Below are positions 1-8,263 of a DNA stretch of 14,436 nt, one piece after another. The stretch lies in NCBI GenBank assembly GCA_027575805.1, contig JANBPU010000372.1:1-14436 (forward strand). Reading direction: 5' to 3'. Numbering within the stretch: position 1 is the first letter of the stretch; each line of letters starts with the position of its first letter. The notes beneath the pieces are model-generated. The model had not been told where the DNA came from and made no database searches. It was given only the letters and a program-made list of their open reading frames with translations. The DNA comes from Mycoemilia scoparia (lineage: Eukaryota; Kickxellomycota; Kickxellomycetes; Kickxellales; Kickxellaceae). A program made the translations under genes and the position numbers.

Positions 1-191
1 GGTTCATTTCGTTTAGAAATGACCTTAATAATTAGATCTGTTTGAACCTTGCACTTATTTGTGAACAGAGGGAGTATAACAATTATTACCAAATATTATT
101 TGCGAGAGTAATAGTGCTCCACATCATATTTATCTCACTCTGATTTAATCACAGTCGATTTTAGTGATTACTTGTCAATAAACAAAAAAAT

Positions 192-222
192 AGTAGAGTC
201 GTCACGACCTGTGTGGATTCAC
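192..222 (+). repeat. Short direct repeat, copy A
   Basis: Contains the 11-mer AGTAGAGTCGT (192-202) followed by GGATTCAC (215-222). The same arrangement recurs at 1678-1705. An 11-base interrupted palindrome, GTCGTcACGAC, lies at 198-208 in this copy only. Its function is unknown. Confidence 0.4.
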
Positions 223-246
223 GCTCATGCTCACAATCACACTCAC

Positions 247-285
247 CCACTCACTCACTCACTCACTCACTCACTCACTCACTCA
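247..285. repeat. CACT tetranucleotide microsatellite
   Basis: About nine uninterrupted units of CACT, with related CAC/ACTC sequence on both sides. This is a simple sequence repeat in noncoding DNA. Confidence 0.9.
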
Positions 286-1203
286 CACTCTTGCTTTTAC
301 CTGAATAAATCCTCACAATCTTCCCGTTAATAACACAATTATAATGATTATTTTCTAGAAACCCTTCTGAATAATCATTCCGCTTTGTAACAATACTGGT
401 TATTGGGGGTTTATTCTTCCTGTTCTCCCAGTCACTCTTAGTCAAAGACACAAACACTCATATTCAATGCAATGTGATGCAATGCTGCAGGTGGTTGGGC
501 TTAAGCAGAAGCACCCTACCAACAAGGCCAAAGATCTGATATATTATATATACGATTCTTGTTATCGTAGAATCTCGGGTCAACCAAAGCTTTATTTAAT
601 ACAAAATCGAGCCCAGAAAATAACCACACATTTATCAGAAGACCGCGTCTATGAGTGGTGGCAGATAATGATTTGATGATAAAGCGGTGGCATGATAATA
701 CAAAGAAGCCCGCATGTTTAAAGCATGGCACTGATTGAACACCAAAAAATATTGGTAATAGGGCATTACTGACTGCATTGATATGTGACAGGGCGAGCAG
801 GGAGCGTCTCGTCCTCACACATAGCAGCACAGCTACAGCAATGCTATTTGGGCTTAATTCTTGGCGAAAAAGAGGCTCAAGGCTTCATTAGAGCCATAGG
901 GTGAATGGAGACAGCAGTAATTGCAGGAATAGTGGTGGTAGTAATTACGGTTAGAAGCCCAATCAGAACTGCTGCCCAAGTAATAACTCTGAGTGGTGTC
1001 TTGAATTTCCAAACATAAAATAAAACAAGGAAACTGGTGAGCAGTATGAATGGCCCTTGAATCTAAAAATAGGTTTCATCGTCGTCATTGCAGAGAAAGG
1101 AAGAGGAAAAGAAAATCCATTCATCATCGTTGGTGCATCGGAATTTGGGAAAATTCCAAGTTTTGTAAAAGGAAAAGCCATAGTTGAAAACCATGACACG
1201 ATA

Positions 1204-1221
1204 ATGATGATGATGATGATG
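1204..1221. repeat. ATG trinucleotide microsatellite
   Basis: About six ATG units. Read on the reverse strand this gives short His or Ile runs in spurious open frames, so it is not evidence for a gene. Confidence 0.75.
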
Positions 1222-1677
1222 GAGAGATAACACAGCTGCAACTCTCTCACGGTGTCTTATCTTGGCCACATCGGCGTCAGCAGTAGCAAAGAATTAGAGG
1301 GGTCTCTTTTCAAAAAGGAACGCGTGACAATGATCAATCTTTTAAACAAAATCAAAAAAACTTTTTAGAGGAAGAGGGGACCTGCCTACCCACATGTTTT
1401 GTACACAAAGACAAAACGGCTGGTGGCTCTAGAATGGAAAGGAGTCAATAGGTGAATGTTCCATTTTTGGCAACAAGCGAAGAGGTAGTCAAGAACTCTT
1501 CTCCATCACAGCCACACCAACATTGCGAAAACTAGAATCGTGGTGTGTAGCTCGTTTCAGAATCGTTGTTATTATTGACTAGTGAACGAGAGAATATTTG
1601 ATGTATCATTGGATTCTAGCCTCCATCCATTACTACTAAAACAACCCAATAAAACGAAACAAATGTCAGCAAATAAA

Positions 1678-1705
1678 AGTAGAGTCGTGACACATTAGGA
1701 TCCAC
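1678..1705 (+). repeat. Short direct repeat, copy B
   Basis: Second occurrence of AGTAGAGTCGT (1678-1688), followed by GGATCCAC (1698-1705). It is preceded by an A-rich TGTCA-containing stretch resembling that before copy A. The two copies lie about 1.49 kb apart in direct orientation. Confidence 0.4.
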
Positions 1706-1850
1706 CTATTCGTAACTGCAGCCTGCCTGCCCTTAAGACTATCGATGGGTGGAAATACCGATTAAACTCCAACCACAGCCGCTGCGGAAAACTGCTACCC
1801 AACTGGCGAGTTTTCTTTGTCTGTCAATCACATCATTTTTCGGCCCAGGC

Positions 1851-1869
1851 ACACACACACACACACACA
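1851..1869. repeat. AC dinucleotide microsatellite
   Basis: About nine AC units in the presumed upstream region of the gene at 2506. No function is evident. Confidence 0.85.
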
Positions 1870-2165
1870 TATTTTCACGTTTCAACCCGGGGAAATCCAT
1901 ACACGCACATGGGTCTTGGCTCTACCGCACACTGGTCGCCCAGTGATATTGTGGCTGGTCTGCTTCGTTTATTTGTCTGTATATCCCTCGCCGTTCCTGC
2001 CCTTGTCCGCACCTCTCTGGCTTAGGGCAATTTAACTGCCCATGGTTCTTTCTTTAGGCAAAGAACCCATTGCTGAACCTTCCCTCGTGTGATTTCCTTT
2101 TTTGCGCCCTTTCCTGGATCAGCGCACCGCGCACATGTGTTGGCCGCTTCTTGGTTTCTTTTTGG

Positions 2166-2171
2166 TATAAA
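2166..2171 (+). promoter_or_regulatory. Possible TATA box of the 2506 gene
   Basis: TATAAA lies about 335 bp before the ATG at 2506 and is followed by strongly pyrimidine-rich sequence (about 2190-2260 and 2385-2415), a common layout around fungal transcription starts. If used, the leader would be long or contain an intron. The assignment rests on motif and position only. Confidence 0.3.
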
Positions 2172-2505
2172 GACAGGTGGTCTTGGCCATCCAAATTCTG
2201 TTCTTTTTCTTTCACTTTGGTTTATACACACACTCTCTCTCTCATACACATTCTTTTTCTCTTGTTCTCTCGGAAATTAACTATTAACCATACAAATTGG
2301 ACAAGACTATCGGGCTGGCGCTATTTTTCTCCAGACTTCTTCCTGACTTCCATCAGACTTTGGCGGCATCTCATCCACCATCCATTCTCCCTGTCACTCT
2401 CCCTCTCTCTCTTGCATTAAAGTATTGGAAATACGTACGATCCCTCCCTGTCTGTGGTGGTAATAGCAATAATAGCTACTACAGAATCTTTGCATAGTTA
2501 ATTTA

Positions 2506-3820
2506 ATGGCACCTCTCGTACCTCCTGAAACCATGTCTCCTCCACCTATCTCCCAAACTTCTACGATCGAAAATCATACTGTGGCGTCGGCGGTGACCGA
2601 TGATAATTTAGCAGCTAATGATAGTGGCTGCTGTGGCGATGATATTAATAACAGTACTACCAAGCTACTTAAAACCTACAACCCCACTGATTCTGTCCCC
2701 AATATTAAGCTGGGATTAGCCAAAAACTACATACTAACAGAATCTACAAGCAGTGGTGGAAGAGGAGGAGGAGGAGGAGGAAGTTACAATTACCAACATT
2801 ACTCACTTTCGAAATTATCCAATCCAGTAAAAATAGACCAAATAACAGATGACTTATCAAGTATTATGAGCAGCAGTTATCCCAGCAGCACTCACAGCAT
2901 CGAATCGACCTTAACATCAGGCCATGTTAATACTACTGCTACTACGACTATCAATGGAGAGGCAACGCCGGATTCCAAATACAATAGAAGTCGTAGTGAT
3001 ACTGAATCTGGATCCAGCCCGACTCCTACGCCCAACAACTCGATCAAGTTTCCGTCTCTAAACCAAATCAACACAACAGCAAGCCACTACGAACAAACCC
3101 AAAGTGGTCCAAAGCGGTGTATAATTTACCTTGAGCCACGTCACTCAAGCCCACTTTATCGCTCACTGACGGCATTTTTTTCGGCGGTGACTCGGGTTTT
3201 TGGACCCAGTGAGGCTCAGCAATATCATCCTCACTGCTCGATGACTGGCTATATTCCTATAAATGATTGCGATGTAGTTGATCAGACTACTGGCGGTGGG
3301 GTGAGTTTGAAGTCTGGTGAGATAGTTGCTGCAATACTGAGGGAATTGGATAAGGGAATTCGTAATGATCTTGTAGCAGCAGTAGATGATGGTGATTTAG
3401 CGAAGATTGTTGATGAAATTAAATTGGTTGAGATACGTTCTAGATCTTATTTCCAACCCACTACCACCACTGCCAACAAAAACGATATTGATGATAATAG
3501 TAGTAATAATAATGATAATAATAATGAGATTCCGGATTCACATAAAGTTGAATTATTGATATCAACGCCCGACCAACTACGTAACCTAATCCATAATCTA
3601 AAATCATCAATTCACCATAAACTCTCAACAATGATCAACAGTAATAATAATGATAATAATAATACTGGCGGGATCAATATTATTCGGTCCAAAAGAATTG
3701 ATCACTTGTCATTAGCTTATTTCAACAAACATGTCCAAACGTCTAGATCGTTATCTTTAAGAGATTCGGAATTGGTTGATGAGATGGCTAAAACTTATCT
3801 CCAGCCACCTCTACCAGAGT

Positions 3821-3856
<36 letters not shown>

Positions 3857-4116
3857 TAGTAGAGAACTTTAATATTAATGGTAGAAATGATGTCTGGGAT
3901 TGTCGGGATTGGGATATTGTGTTTTATGAACAAACTTTCAATAGTCCCAGTGTAGAGTTACCGCACGAATTTAAGGAAATTGCTAGATGGCCTTTATTGA
4001 CTTCTTCTCATCACCGTCACCATGATAATGTTGATAATAATGGTGGTGATAGTAGTACTGATGTGGATGATAGTGGTAGTAGTAGTAGTAGTAATTATTA
4101 TTATTATTATTATTAA
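2506..4116 (+). CDS. Putative 2H-phosphoesterase-like protein with low-complexity insertions
   Basis: Single-exon, 536 aa, starting at ATG 2506. Residues 1-200 are low complexity (Ser/Thr/Asn, with a Gly-rich run near 85-91). A conserved-looking domain starts near residue 203 with a hydrophobic strand (CIIYLEP), then an FGPSEA segment. Two HxS motifs follow, H243-C-S245 (in HPHCSMTG) and H400-L-S402 (in DHLSLAYF), each next to hydrophobic strand-like sequence. Paired Hx[S/T] motifs define the 2H phosphoesterase superfamily (LigT, AKAP7, USB1, cyclic phosphodiesterases), which act on 2',3'-cyclic or 2',5' phosphodiester bonds in RNA or nucleotides. A WDIVFYE segment follows. Asn/Asp-rich insertions (about 317-340 and 375-390) and 11 Thr (440-450) interrupt the domain, and the C-terminus is Ser/Asn-rich ending in six Tyr. 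No signal peptide or membrane segment is seen. The fold call is by motif only and the substrate is unknown. Confidence 0.6.
2758..2782 (+). repeat. In-frame GGA repeat encoding polyglycine
   Basis: A run of GGA/AGA units inside the gene at 2506, read as a Gly-rich tract with one Arg. It lies in the low-complexity N-terminal half, outside the predicted catalytic domain. Confidence 0.8.
3820..3856 (+). repeat. In-frame ACT repeat encoding polythreonine
   Basis: Eleven consecutive ACT codons give residues 440-450 of the gene at 2506. They fall between the second HxS motif and the final conserved-looking strand, so this is probably a surface loop tolerant of length change. Confidence 0.85.
4081..4116 (+). 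repeat. AGT and TAT repeats forming the C-terminus and stop
   Basis: Four AGT codons (Ser; the run begins just upstream), one AAT, then six TAT codons (Tyr) run straight into the TAA stop. Whole-unit slippage would change tail length without losing the stop; a frame change would alter it. Confidence 0.85.
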
Positions 4117-4207
4117 ATTTTCTCATTTATTTTTTTAGTGTAGTTTTATTATCACTCTATTTTCTTTTGTGTGTAATACATTATTATTATTATTACCCAT
4201 ATAACAG

Positions 4208-4213
4208 AATAAA
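4208..4213 (+). terminator. Polyadenylation signal after the 2506 gene
   Basis: AATAAA lies about 90 bp after the stop at 4116, in AT-rich sequence, a normal position for a fungal 3' end. Confidence 0.5.
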
Positions 4214-4345
4214 GACAATTTCATATGTGAGTAAATGTTGAAGAGAACTTGGTTCGGGATTAATTGGTAGTTAATCCTGGACTTTTGCCTTTTTTAGTAT
4301 TGTTGTTGTTTGTTGTAAGCAGCAGCTATAGTTGGATACATTAAC

Positions 4346-4355
4346 AGCCAATCAG
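4346..4355 (+). promoter_or_regulatory. CCAAT box upstream of ERG7
   Basis: AGCCAATCAG fits the binding consensus of the heterotrimeric HAP/CBF (NF-Y) complex. It lies about 290 bp before the ERG7 ATG. Function is inferred from motif and position. Confidence 0.4.
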
Positions 4356-4536
4356 TTCTGATTTGTCTTCCTCTTCATTATATCACCCATAAGCTACCCA
4401 TACTTCACAGATTCAACAATACAATTTCATTTCTCCCCCTAAACTGGGTTGGCTTCATTTCTTCTGCTCTGTGTTTCTTTCTTTTATACAGTATAGTTTC
4501 TTTATCCGTGGTTGTTTACTTTGAAATAGCTCTGTA

Positions 4537-4549
4537 TTATCGTATAATC
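4537..4549 (+). promoter_or_regulatory. Possible sterol-response-like palindrome upstream of ERG7
   Basis: ATTATCGTATAAT is an interrupted palindrome (ATTAT/ATAAT around CGT) and contains TCGTATA (4540-4546), the core bound by yeast Upc2/Ecm22 sterol regulators. It lies about 100 bp before the ERG7 ATG. A 7-base match arises by chance fairly often, and Upc2-type regulators may be absent from this lineage. Confidence 0.25.
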
Positions 4550-4644
4550 TGGTTATTCACAAACAAGTACAGCTAGAGACAACTTTTACTACTACACTTT
4601 CGTTTATAATTACTGTCATATTCGGAGTTGTCAAAAGAGAGATA

Positions 4645-6855
4645 ATGAATGTTAATCCAGAAGCAGAAAACTACCAAACTGATCTAACCCGTTGGCGTTT
4701 GCTATGTGAACGAGGTCGTCAAATATGGAAATACTATGAGCCTAAACCCACTTCCACTAATGGGAGTAGTGGTAGTGCATCAACTGCTCTGACAGATCTG
4801 GGAGAGAGACCTCAATCCTTTATTGAAAAATACTGGCTAGGATTACCAACTTCAGCTCCCACCTCACCACCTCCAAAAAGTACTAAGCAAGCTGCCATCA
4901 AAGGATTTGAGTTCTACAAGCACCTCCAAGACCCCGACTCTGGCCACTGGCCTGGACTTTATGATGGCCCAATGTTCATAACCTGTGGTCTAGGAATAGC
5001 AGCATATATAACTGGTATTGAATATGACCAGTATGAAAAAAATGAATACATCCGCTACCTATTTAACCGGGCTGATCCTGAGGATGGAGGTTGGGGGTTG
5101 CACTTTGAGGGCAAATCTTCTGTATTTGGGACTGCCATGAACTATGTCTTTCTACGGACCTTGGGGGTATTGCCAGACCATCCCAACATGATTAAAGCCC
5201 GCAATACATTACATGAGCTAGGTGGTGCCACAGGCATTTCATCATGGGGAAAATTCTGGCTATCTGTGTTGGGGGTTTATGAATGGGAAGGACTTAACCC
5301 ACTTCCACCTGAGCTTTGGCTGCTTCCTGAAGCACTTCCAATTATGCCTGGCAATTGGTGGGTTCATTCGCGGGTTGTGTTTATGGCCATGTCCCAGCTT
5401 TATGGTACAAGGAGGACATTTCCCCTAAATGAACTGACACAGTCATTGAGAAAGGAGCTTTATGTCCAGCCGTATGATACGATTGATTGGTCAAGCCAGG
5501 GTGATAATGTATCTGATGCTGATAGATATGTTGAAAACACATTTTTGCTAAAAACCTTGAACAAAACTTTAAGAGGGTATGAAAGGTTACATTCGTCATA
5601 TTTAAGAAAGAAGGCGCTTAGTGAGAATTTGTTGCAGATTCATCTTGAATTGGATAATACCAATTATTTGTGTATTGCGCCTGTCAATTTTGCGATAAAT
5701 TTGGTAGTTGCATATTATGAGGATGGGCCAGATTCTAAATATTTCCAGGGGATGAAGGATCGGATGAGAGATGTGGTGTTTATGTCGCCGATTGGGTTGA
5801 CGGGGTGTGGCACTAATGGATCACAGCTTTGGGATACAGCATTTTGTGTCCAAGCTTGTGTTGATACAGGGCTGGCGGATATGGATGAATACAAGACGTA
5901 TATGCAGAATGCTTTGAAGTTTTTGGATGAAACTCAAATTCGTCATAATCCTAGAGATTACCAAAGATGTTATAGACATCAGTCCAAAGGGGCTTGGCCA
6001 TTTTCGACTTATGATCAGGGTTATACTGTATCTGATACTACAGCTGAAGGACTTAAAGCTGTGTTAAAAATTCAGGCCGTTGATGGAATTAAGCCAGTTA
6101 TTCCTGAAAAATATCTTTGTGATTCTGTCGATCTTTTGATTGGGATGCAAAATCCTGATGATGGGTTTGCGTCGTATGAACTTATTAGAGGACCAAAGCT
6201 TATGGAGCATTTAAATACTGCAGCTATTTTTAAGGATATCATGATCGAGTATTCGTATGTCGAATGTACCACATCGGTTGTGCTTGGTTTGACCGAGTTC
6301 AGGAAATCGTATCCAGATTATAGGGCAAATGATATACAGGAAACTATTGATAGAGCATTGATGTTTATAAAGAGGATTCAGAGACCTGATGGTGGTTGGG
6401 TTGGCTCCTGGGGAATTTGCTTTACTTATGCTTCACAGTTTGCATTACAAGCATTGGCTAGTGTTGGACAGTATTATGAAAATTCAGAAACTGCGCGCAA
6501 GGGGTGTGACTTTTTGATTTCAAAGCAGAATGAAGATGGTGGGTGGGGTGAGAGTTATCATAGCTGTGAGATTAGCGAGTATGTTGATCATCCTGATGGA
6601 TCACAAGTTGTTAATACAGCATTTGCGTTGTTGTCATTGATGGCAGCTAAGTATCCTGATCGCAAACCTATCGATAAGGGCATTAAACTGATTATGGAAC
6701 GCCAGCAACCAAACGGTGAATGGTTGCAGGAAGGTATTGAAGGAGTGTTTAACAAGTATTGTATGATTGCATACCCCAACTTTAAGTTTATATTTACTAT
6801 TTGGGCACTTGGGAAATATGCAAAGATTTATGGTGAATCCGAAGCTCCACAATAG
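4645..6855 (+). CDS. ERG7: Lanosterol synthase (oxidosqualene cyclase)
   Basis: Cyclises (3S)-2,3-oxidosqualene to lanosterol, the first cyclic sterol intermediate; family members sit on ER or lipid-droplet membranes. The 736-aa intronless frame matches fungal Erg7 in length (about 730) and starts at an ATG followed by the typical fungal TDLTRWRL...GRQIW segment. QW repeats are seen near residues 99-106 (SGHWPGLY), 579-588 (QRPDGGW) and 628-634 (QNEDGGW). The catalytic acid is D464 in VSDTTAE. V462, T390 (GTNG), H241 (WWVH) and Y511 (ASYE) match positions that separate lanosterol from cycloartenol synthases. C541 in VECT, the second residue supporting the catalytic acid, is present, but the Cys usually following the acid is T465. 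Codon choice shifts along the gene, with Tyr TAC common early and rare after about 5400. The frame looks intact, so the enzyme is probably functional. Confidence 0.96.
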   Translation: MNVNPEAENYQTDLTRWRLLCERGRQIWKYYEPKPTSTNGSSGSASTALTDLGERPQSFIEKYWLGLPTSAPTSPPPKSTKQAAIKGFEFYKHLQDPDSGHWPGLYDGPMFITCGLGIAAYITGIEYDQYEKNEYIRYLFNRADPEDGGWGLHFEGKSSVFGTAMNYVFLRTLGVLPDHPNMIKARNTLHELGGATGISSWGKFWLSVLGVYEWEGLNPLPPELWLLPEALPIMPGNWWVHSRVVFMAMSQLYGTRRTFPLNELTQSLRKELYVQPYDTIDWSSQGDNVSDADRYVENTFLLKTLNKTLRGYERLHSSYLRKKALSENLLQIHLELDNTNYLCIAPVNFAINLVVAYYEDGPDSKYFQGMKDRMRDVVFMSPIGLTGCGTNGSQLWDTAFCVQACVDTGLADMDEYKTYMQNALKFLDETQIRHNPRDYQRCYRHQSKGAWPFSTYDQGYTVSDTTAEGLKAVLKIQAVDGIKPVIPEKYLCDSVDLLIGMQNPDDGFASYELIRGPKLMEHLNTAAIFKDIMIEYSYVECTTSVVLGLTEFRKSYPDYRANDIQETIDRALMFIKRIQRPDGGWVGSWGICFTYASQFALQALASVGQYYENSETARKGCDFLISKQNEDGGWGESYHSCEISEYVDHPDGSQVVNTAFALLSLMAAKYPDRKPIDKGIKLIMERQQPNGEWLQEGIEGVFNKYCMIAYPNFKFIFTIWALGKYAKIYGESEAPQ

Positions 6856-7049
6856 TCAGTCAGTTATTACAACAAAGCTGTTGTGTAGTCTGATGACTAT
6901 CACATTTATTTTTAATCATATAATTTTTTTATTTATAAAATCAAAAACATTAGTAAAATTAAAAAACACAAAAATAATAACAATTTTATTAGGAAATTTT
7001 CATCTATCTTTTACTTATATCCATACCCCTACCCAATATTTAGTTTATT

Positions 7050-7066
7050 AATAAACTCTTAATAAA
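7050..7066 (+). terminator. Tandem polyadenylation signals of ERG7
   Basis: Two AATAAA hexamers (7050-7055 and 7061-7066) lie about 200 bp after the ERG7 stop in AT-rich sequence, followed by GT-rich TGTTTCTTT. These are plausible 3'-end processing signals. Confidence 0.55.
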
Positions 7067-7514
7067 GTGTTTCTTTGAACATTTTGAATTGCTGTGGCCA
7101 AACTTTTGGCACAACAATGACCAAGCTTGTGTTGTTATACAACCTTATGACCATTCACTACCCACTTGCACTTTAATATTTTATTTTATTTGCTTATTAT
7201 ATATTAAAAGTGTTTTGTCTGTCTGAAACATTTATTTAATTATTCCAGTAAGATTGGTGGTAAGTTCATAAAAATTCAAATAGAATGATGTGATCAATAG
7301 TGTTATCTTGATATCAAAGAAAATGACTCAGGGTATATCTTAGCTGAGATAAATTACTGTGCCAAAAGATGACTACCCTCTGGAAAGATAGAAGCTTGGT
7401 ATAAATAGTACTGGCAAGCAGCTCTGGGTAAAGAAGTTAATATCTATGAAATACCTAGTAGCTTCAGATATAATATACTAATTTAGAAGCATTGGGTAAA
7501 AGCTCACAAGGTCT

Positions 7515-7619
7515 TAGGCAAAATGGGTTCTTTGGAGTTGCATAGCAAATGACTTGTGATTGAGCCAAAATATGAGAACCCATTTCTGCCTACTATAGAT
7601 TTGATCACTAGTCAAATCT
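7515..7619. repeat. Dispersed hairpin repeat, copy 1
   Basis: Left arm 7515-7531 (TAGGCAAAATGGGTTCT) and right arm 7575-7592 are inverted complements across 17-18 bases with one bulged base, enclosing a 43-base loop. Immediately downstream, AGATTTGA (7597-7604) and TCAAATCT (7612-7619) form a second perfect 8-bp stem. Both arms and loop resemble sequences at about 9656 and 14198, showing a small repeat family. Confidence 0.65.
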
Positions 7620-7635
7620 TTACATTTGGATCATA

Positions 7636-7731
7636 ATTTTTGAAGGGTGAATTTTTGTGACCAGTGATTATAGGGGAATCACAGCTAAATGGATGTCCAG
7701 TTTTACTAGTAAACTTTTACCCTTCAAAAAT
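7636..7731. repeat. 13-bp perfect inverted repeat pair
   Basis: ATTTTTGAAGGGT at 7636-7648 is matched by its exact reverse complement at 7719-7731, with weaker complementarity extending inward for several bases and about 70 bases between the arms. It adjoins hairpin repeat copy 1. It could be a small foldback or MITE-like element, or a structured 3' region; no target-site duplication was identified. Confidence 0.55.
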
Positions 7732-7850
7732 AATCACCCATATATGCTTTTGTGATTTTATATGTTTATCTTTTTTTGTGAGATGTATGTATGTATTTAT
7801 GTATACAAATAAAACTATATGACCTTATAATTGTGTTTGATCGATTCTTT

Positions 7851-8218
7851 CTAGCAGTTAAAAACATGCTTTTTATAATATTTGAGCTCTTCAATGCTTT
7901 CAAGAATATCATCCAGGGCTCTAAAATTTGTTTTAGACACGCAAGTATATCAGACAAGAGAGTTAATAGACAAACAAAAATAAGACAAATTACTCAATGA
8001 TATAATGAAAAAAATTTGAAGACCTTTATAGGTTTATATAAACTTACCTGTGATTTTCTTTTTTAGATGGCATGTTCTTGAATATATCAGGTGTCCATCT
8101 TTTTGCCAATTCCTTGATAGTACTGACATCTAAATAATCAATTCCAAATTTTAGATAGATACAAATATATTGCACCATAGGCATTTCTTGGATTCCATGT
8201 TTAGTATCAAAAAAAGAA

Positions 8219-8263
<45 letters not shown>

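Larger units (their letters stand above)
1..2505. other. Long gene-free left flank
   Basis: No coding exon could be supported here on either strand. Open frames are short, lack recognisable protein character, and several begin at non-ATG codons. The stretch holds a CACT tetranucleotide array, an ATG and an AC microsatellite, two copies of a short motif (around 192-222 and 1678-1705), and a pyrimidine-rich segment from about 2190 to 2420. That last segment is probably the promoter and leader of the forward gene starting at 2506. A small multi-exon gene or a noncoding RNA cannot be excluded. Confidence 0.5.
4117..4644. other. Intergenic: 3' region of the 2506 gene and ERG7 promoter
   Basis: 528 bp between two genes in tandem orientation. 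The left part is AT-rich with a polyadenylation signal at 4208. The right part holds a CCAAT box, T/C-rich sequence around 4430-4480, and a TCGTATA-containing small palindrome near 4540. No additional gene was found. Confidence 0.7.
6856..7850. other. Convergent intergenic region with structured repeats
   Basis: Lies between the 3' ends of ERG7 (forward) and oligoribonuclease (reverse). It contains ERG7 polyadenylation signals near 7050-7066, an AT-rich stretch, and from about 7515 to 7731 a repeat copy with three sets of inverted repeats. No coding exon beyond the oligoribonuclease terminal exon was recognised. Confidence 0.65.

Noticed and set aside
247..285. CACT array as a telomere-like or CRISPR repeat
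   Set aside because: Uniform 4-bp units without spacers in a eukaryotic gene-bearing interval; it is a plain microsatellite.
275..457. Reverse open frame of about 60 codons with some protein-like character, ending beside a donor-like GTAAAAG
   Set aside because: It starts at GTG with a stop just upstream, has no clear acceptor, and no continuing exon was found across the CACT array. No family resemblance.
476..560. tRNA-like GTTGGTAGGGTGCTTCTGC segment on the reverse strand
   Set aside because: No matching T-arm (GGTTCRANNCC) follows, the anticodon stem does not pair, and no acceptor stem closes.
516..1269. Several overlapping reverse open frames of 68-104 codons
   Set aside because: Ile- and His-rich runs come from the ATG microsatellite; no motif, no splice-consistent extension.
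2022..2497. Overlapping forward and reverse open frames in the pyrimidine-rich leader
   Set aside because: Composition is explained by CT- and CA-rich DNA; these are better read as leader/promoter of the gene at 2506.
4645..6855. Cycloartenol synthase or squalene-hopene cyclase identity
   Set aside because: V462, T390, H241 and Y511 match lanosterol synthase positions, and the acid motif is of the eukaryotic VSDxTAE form rather than bacterial DxDD.
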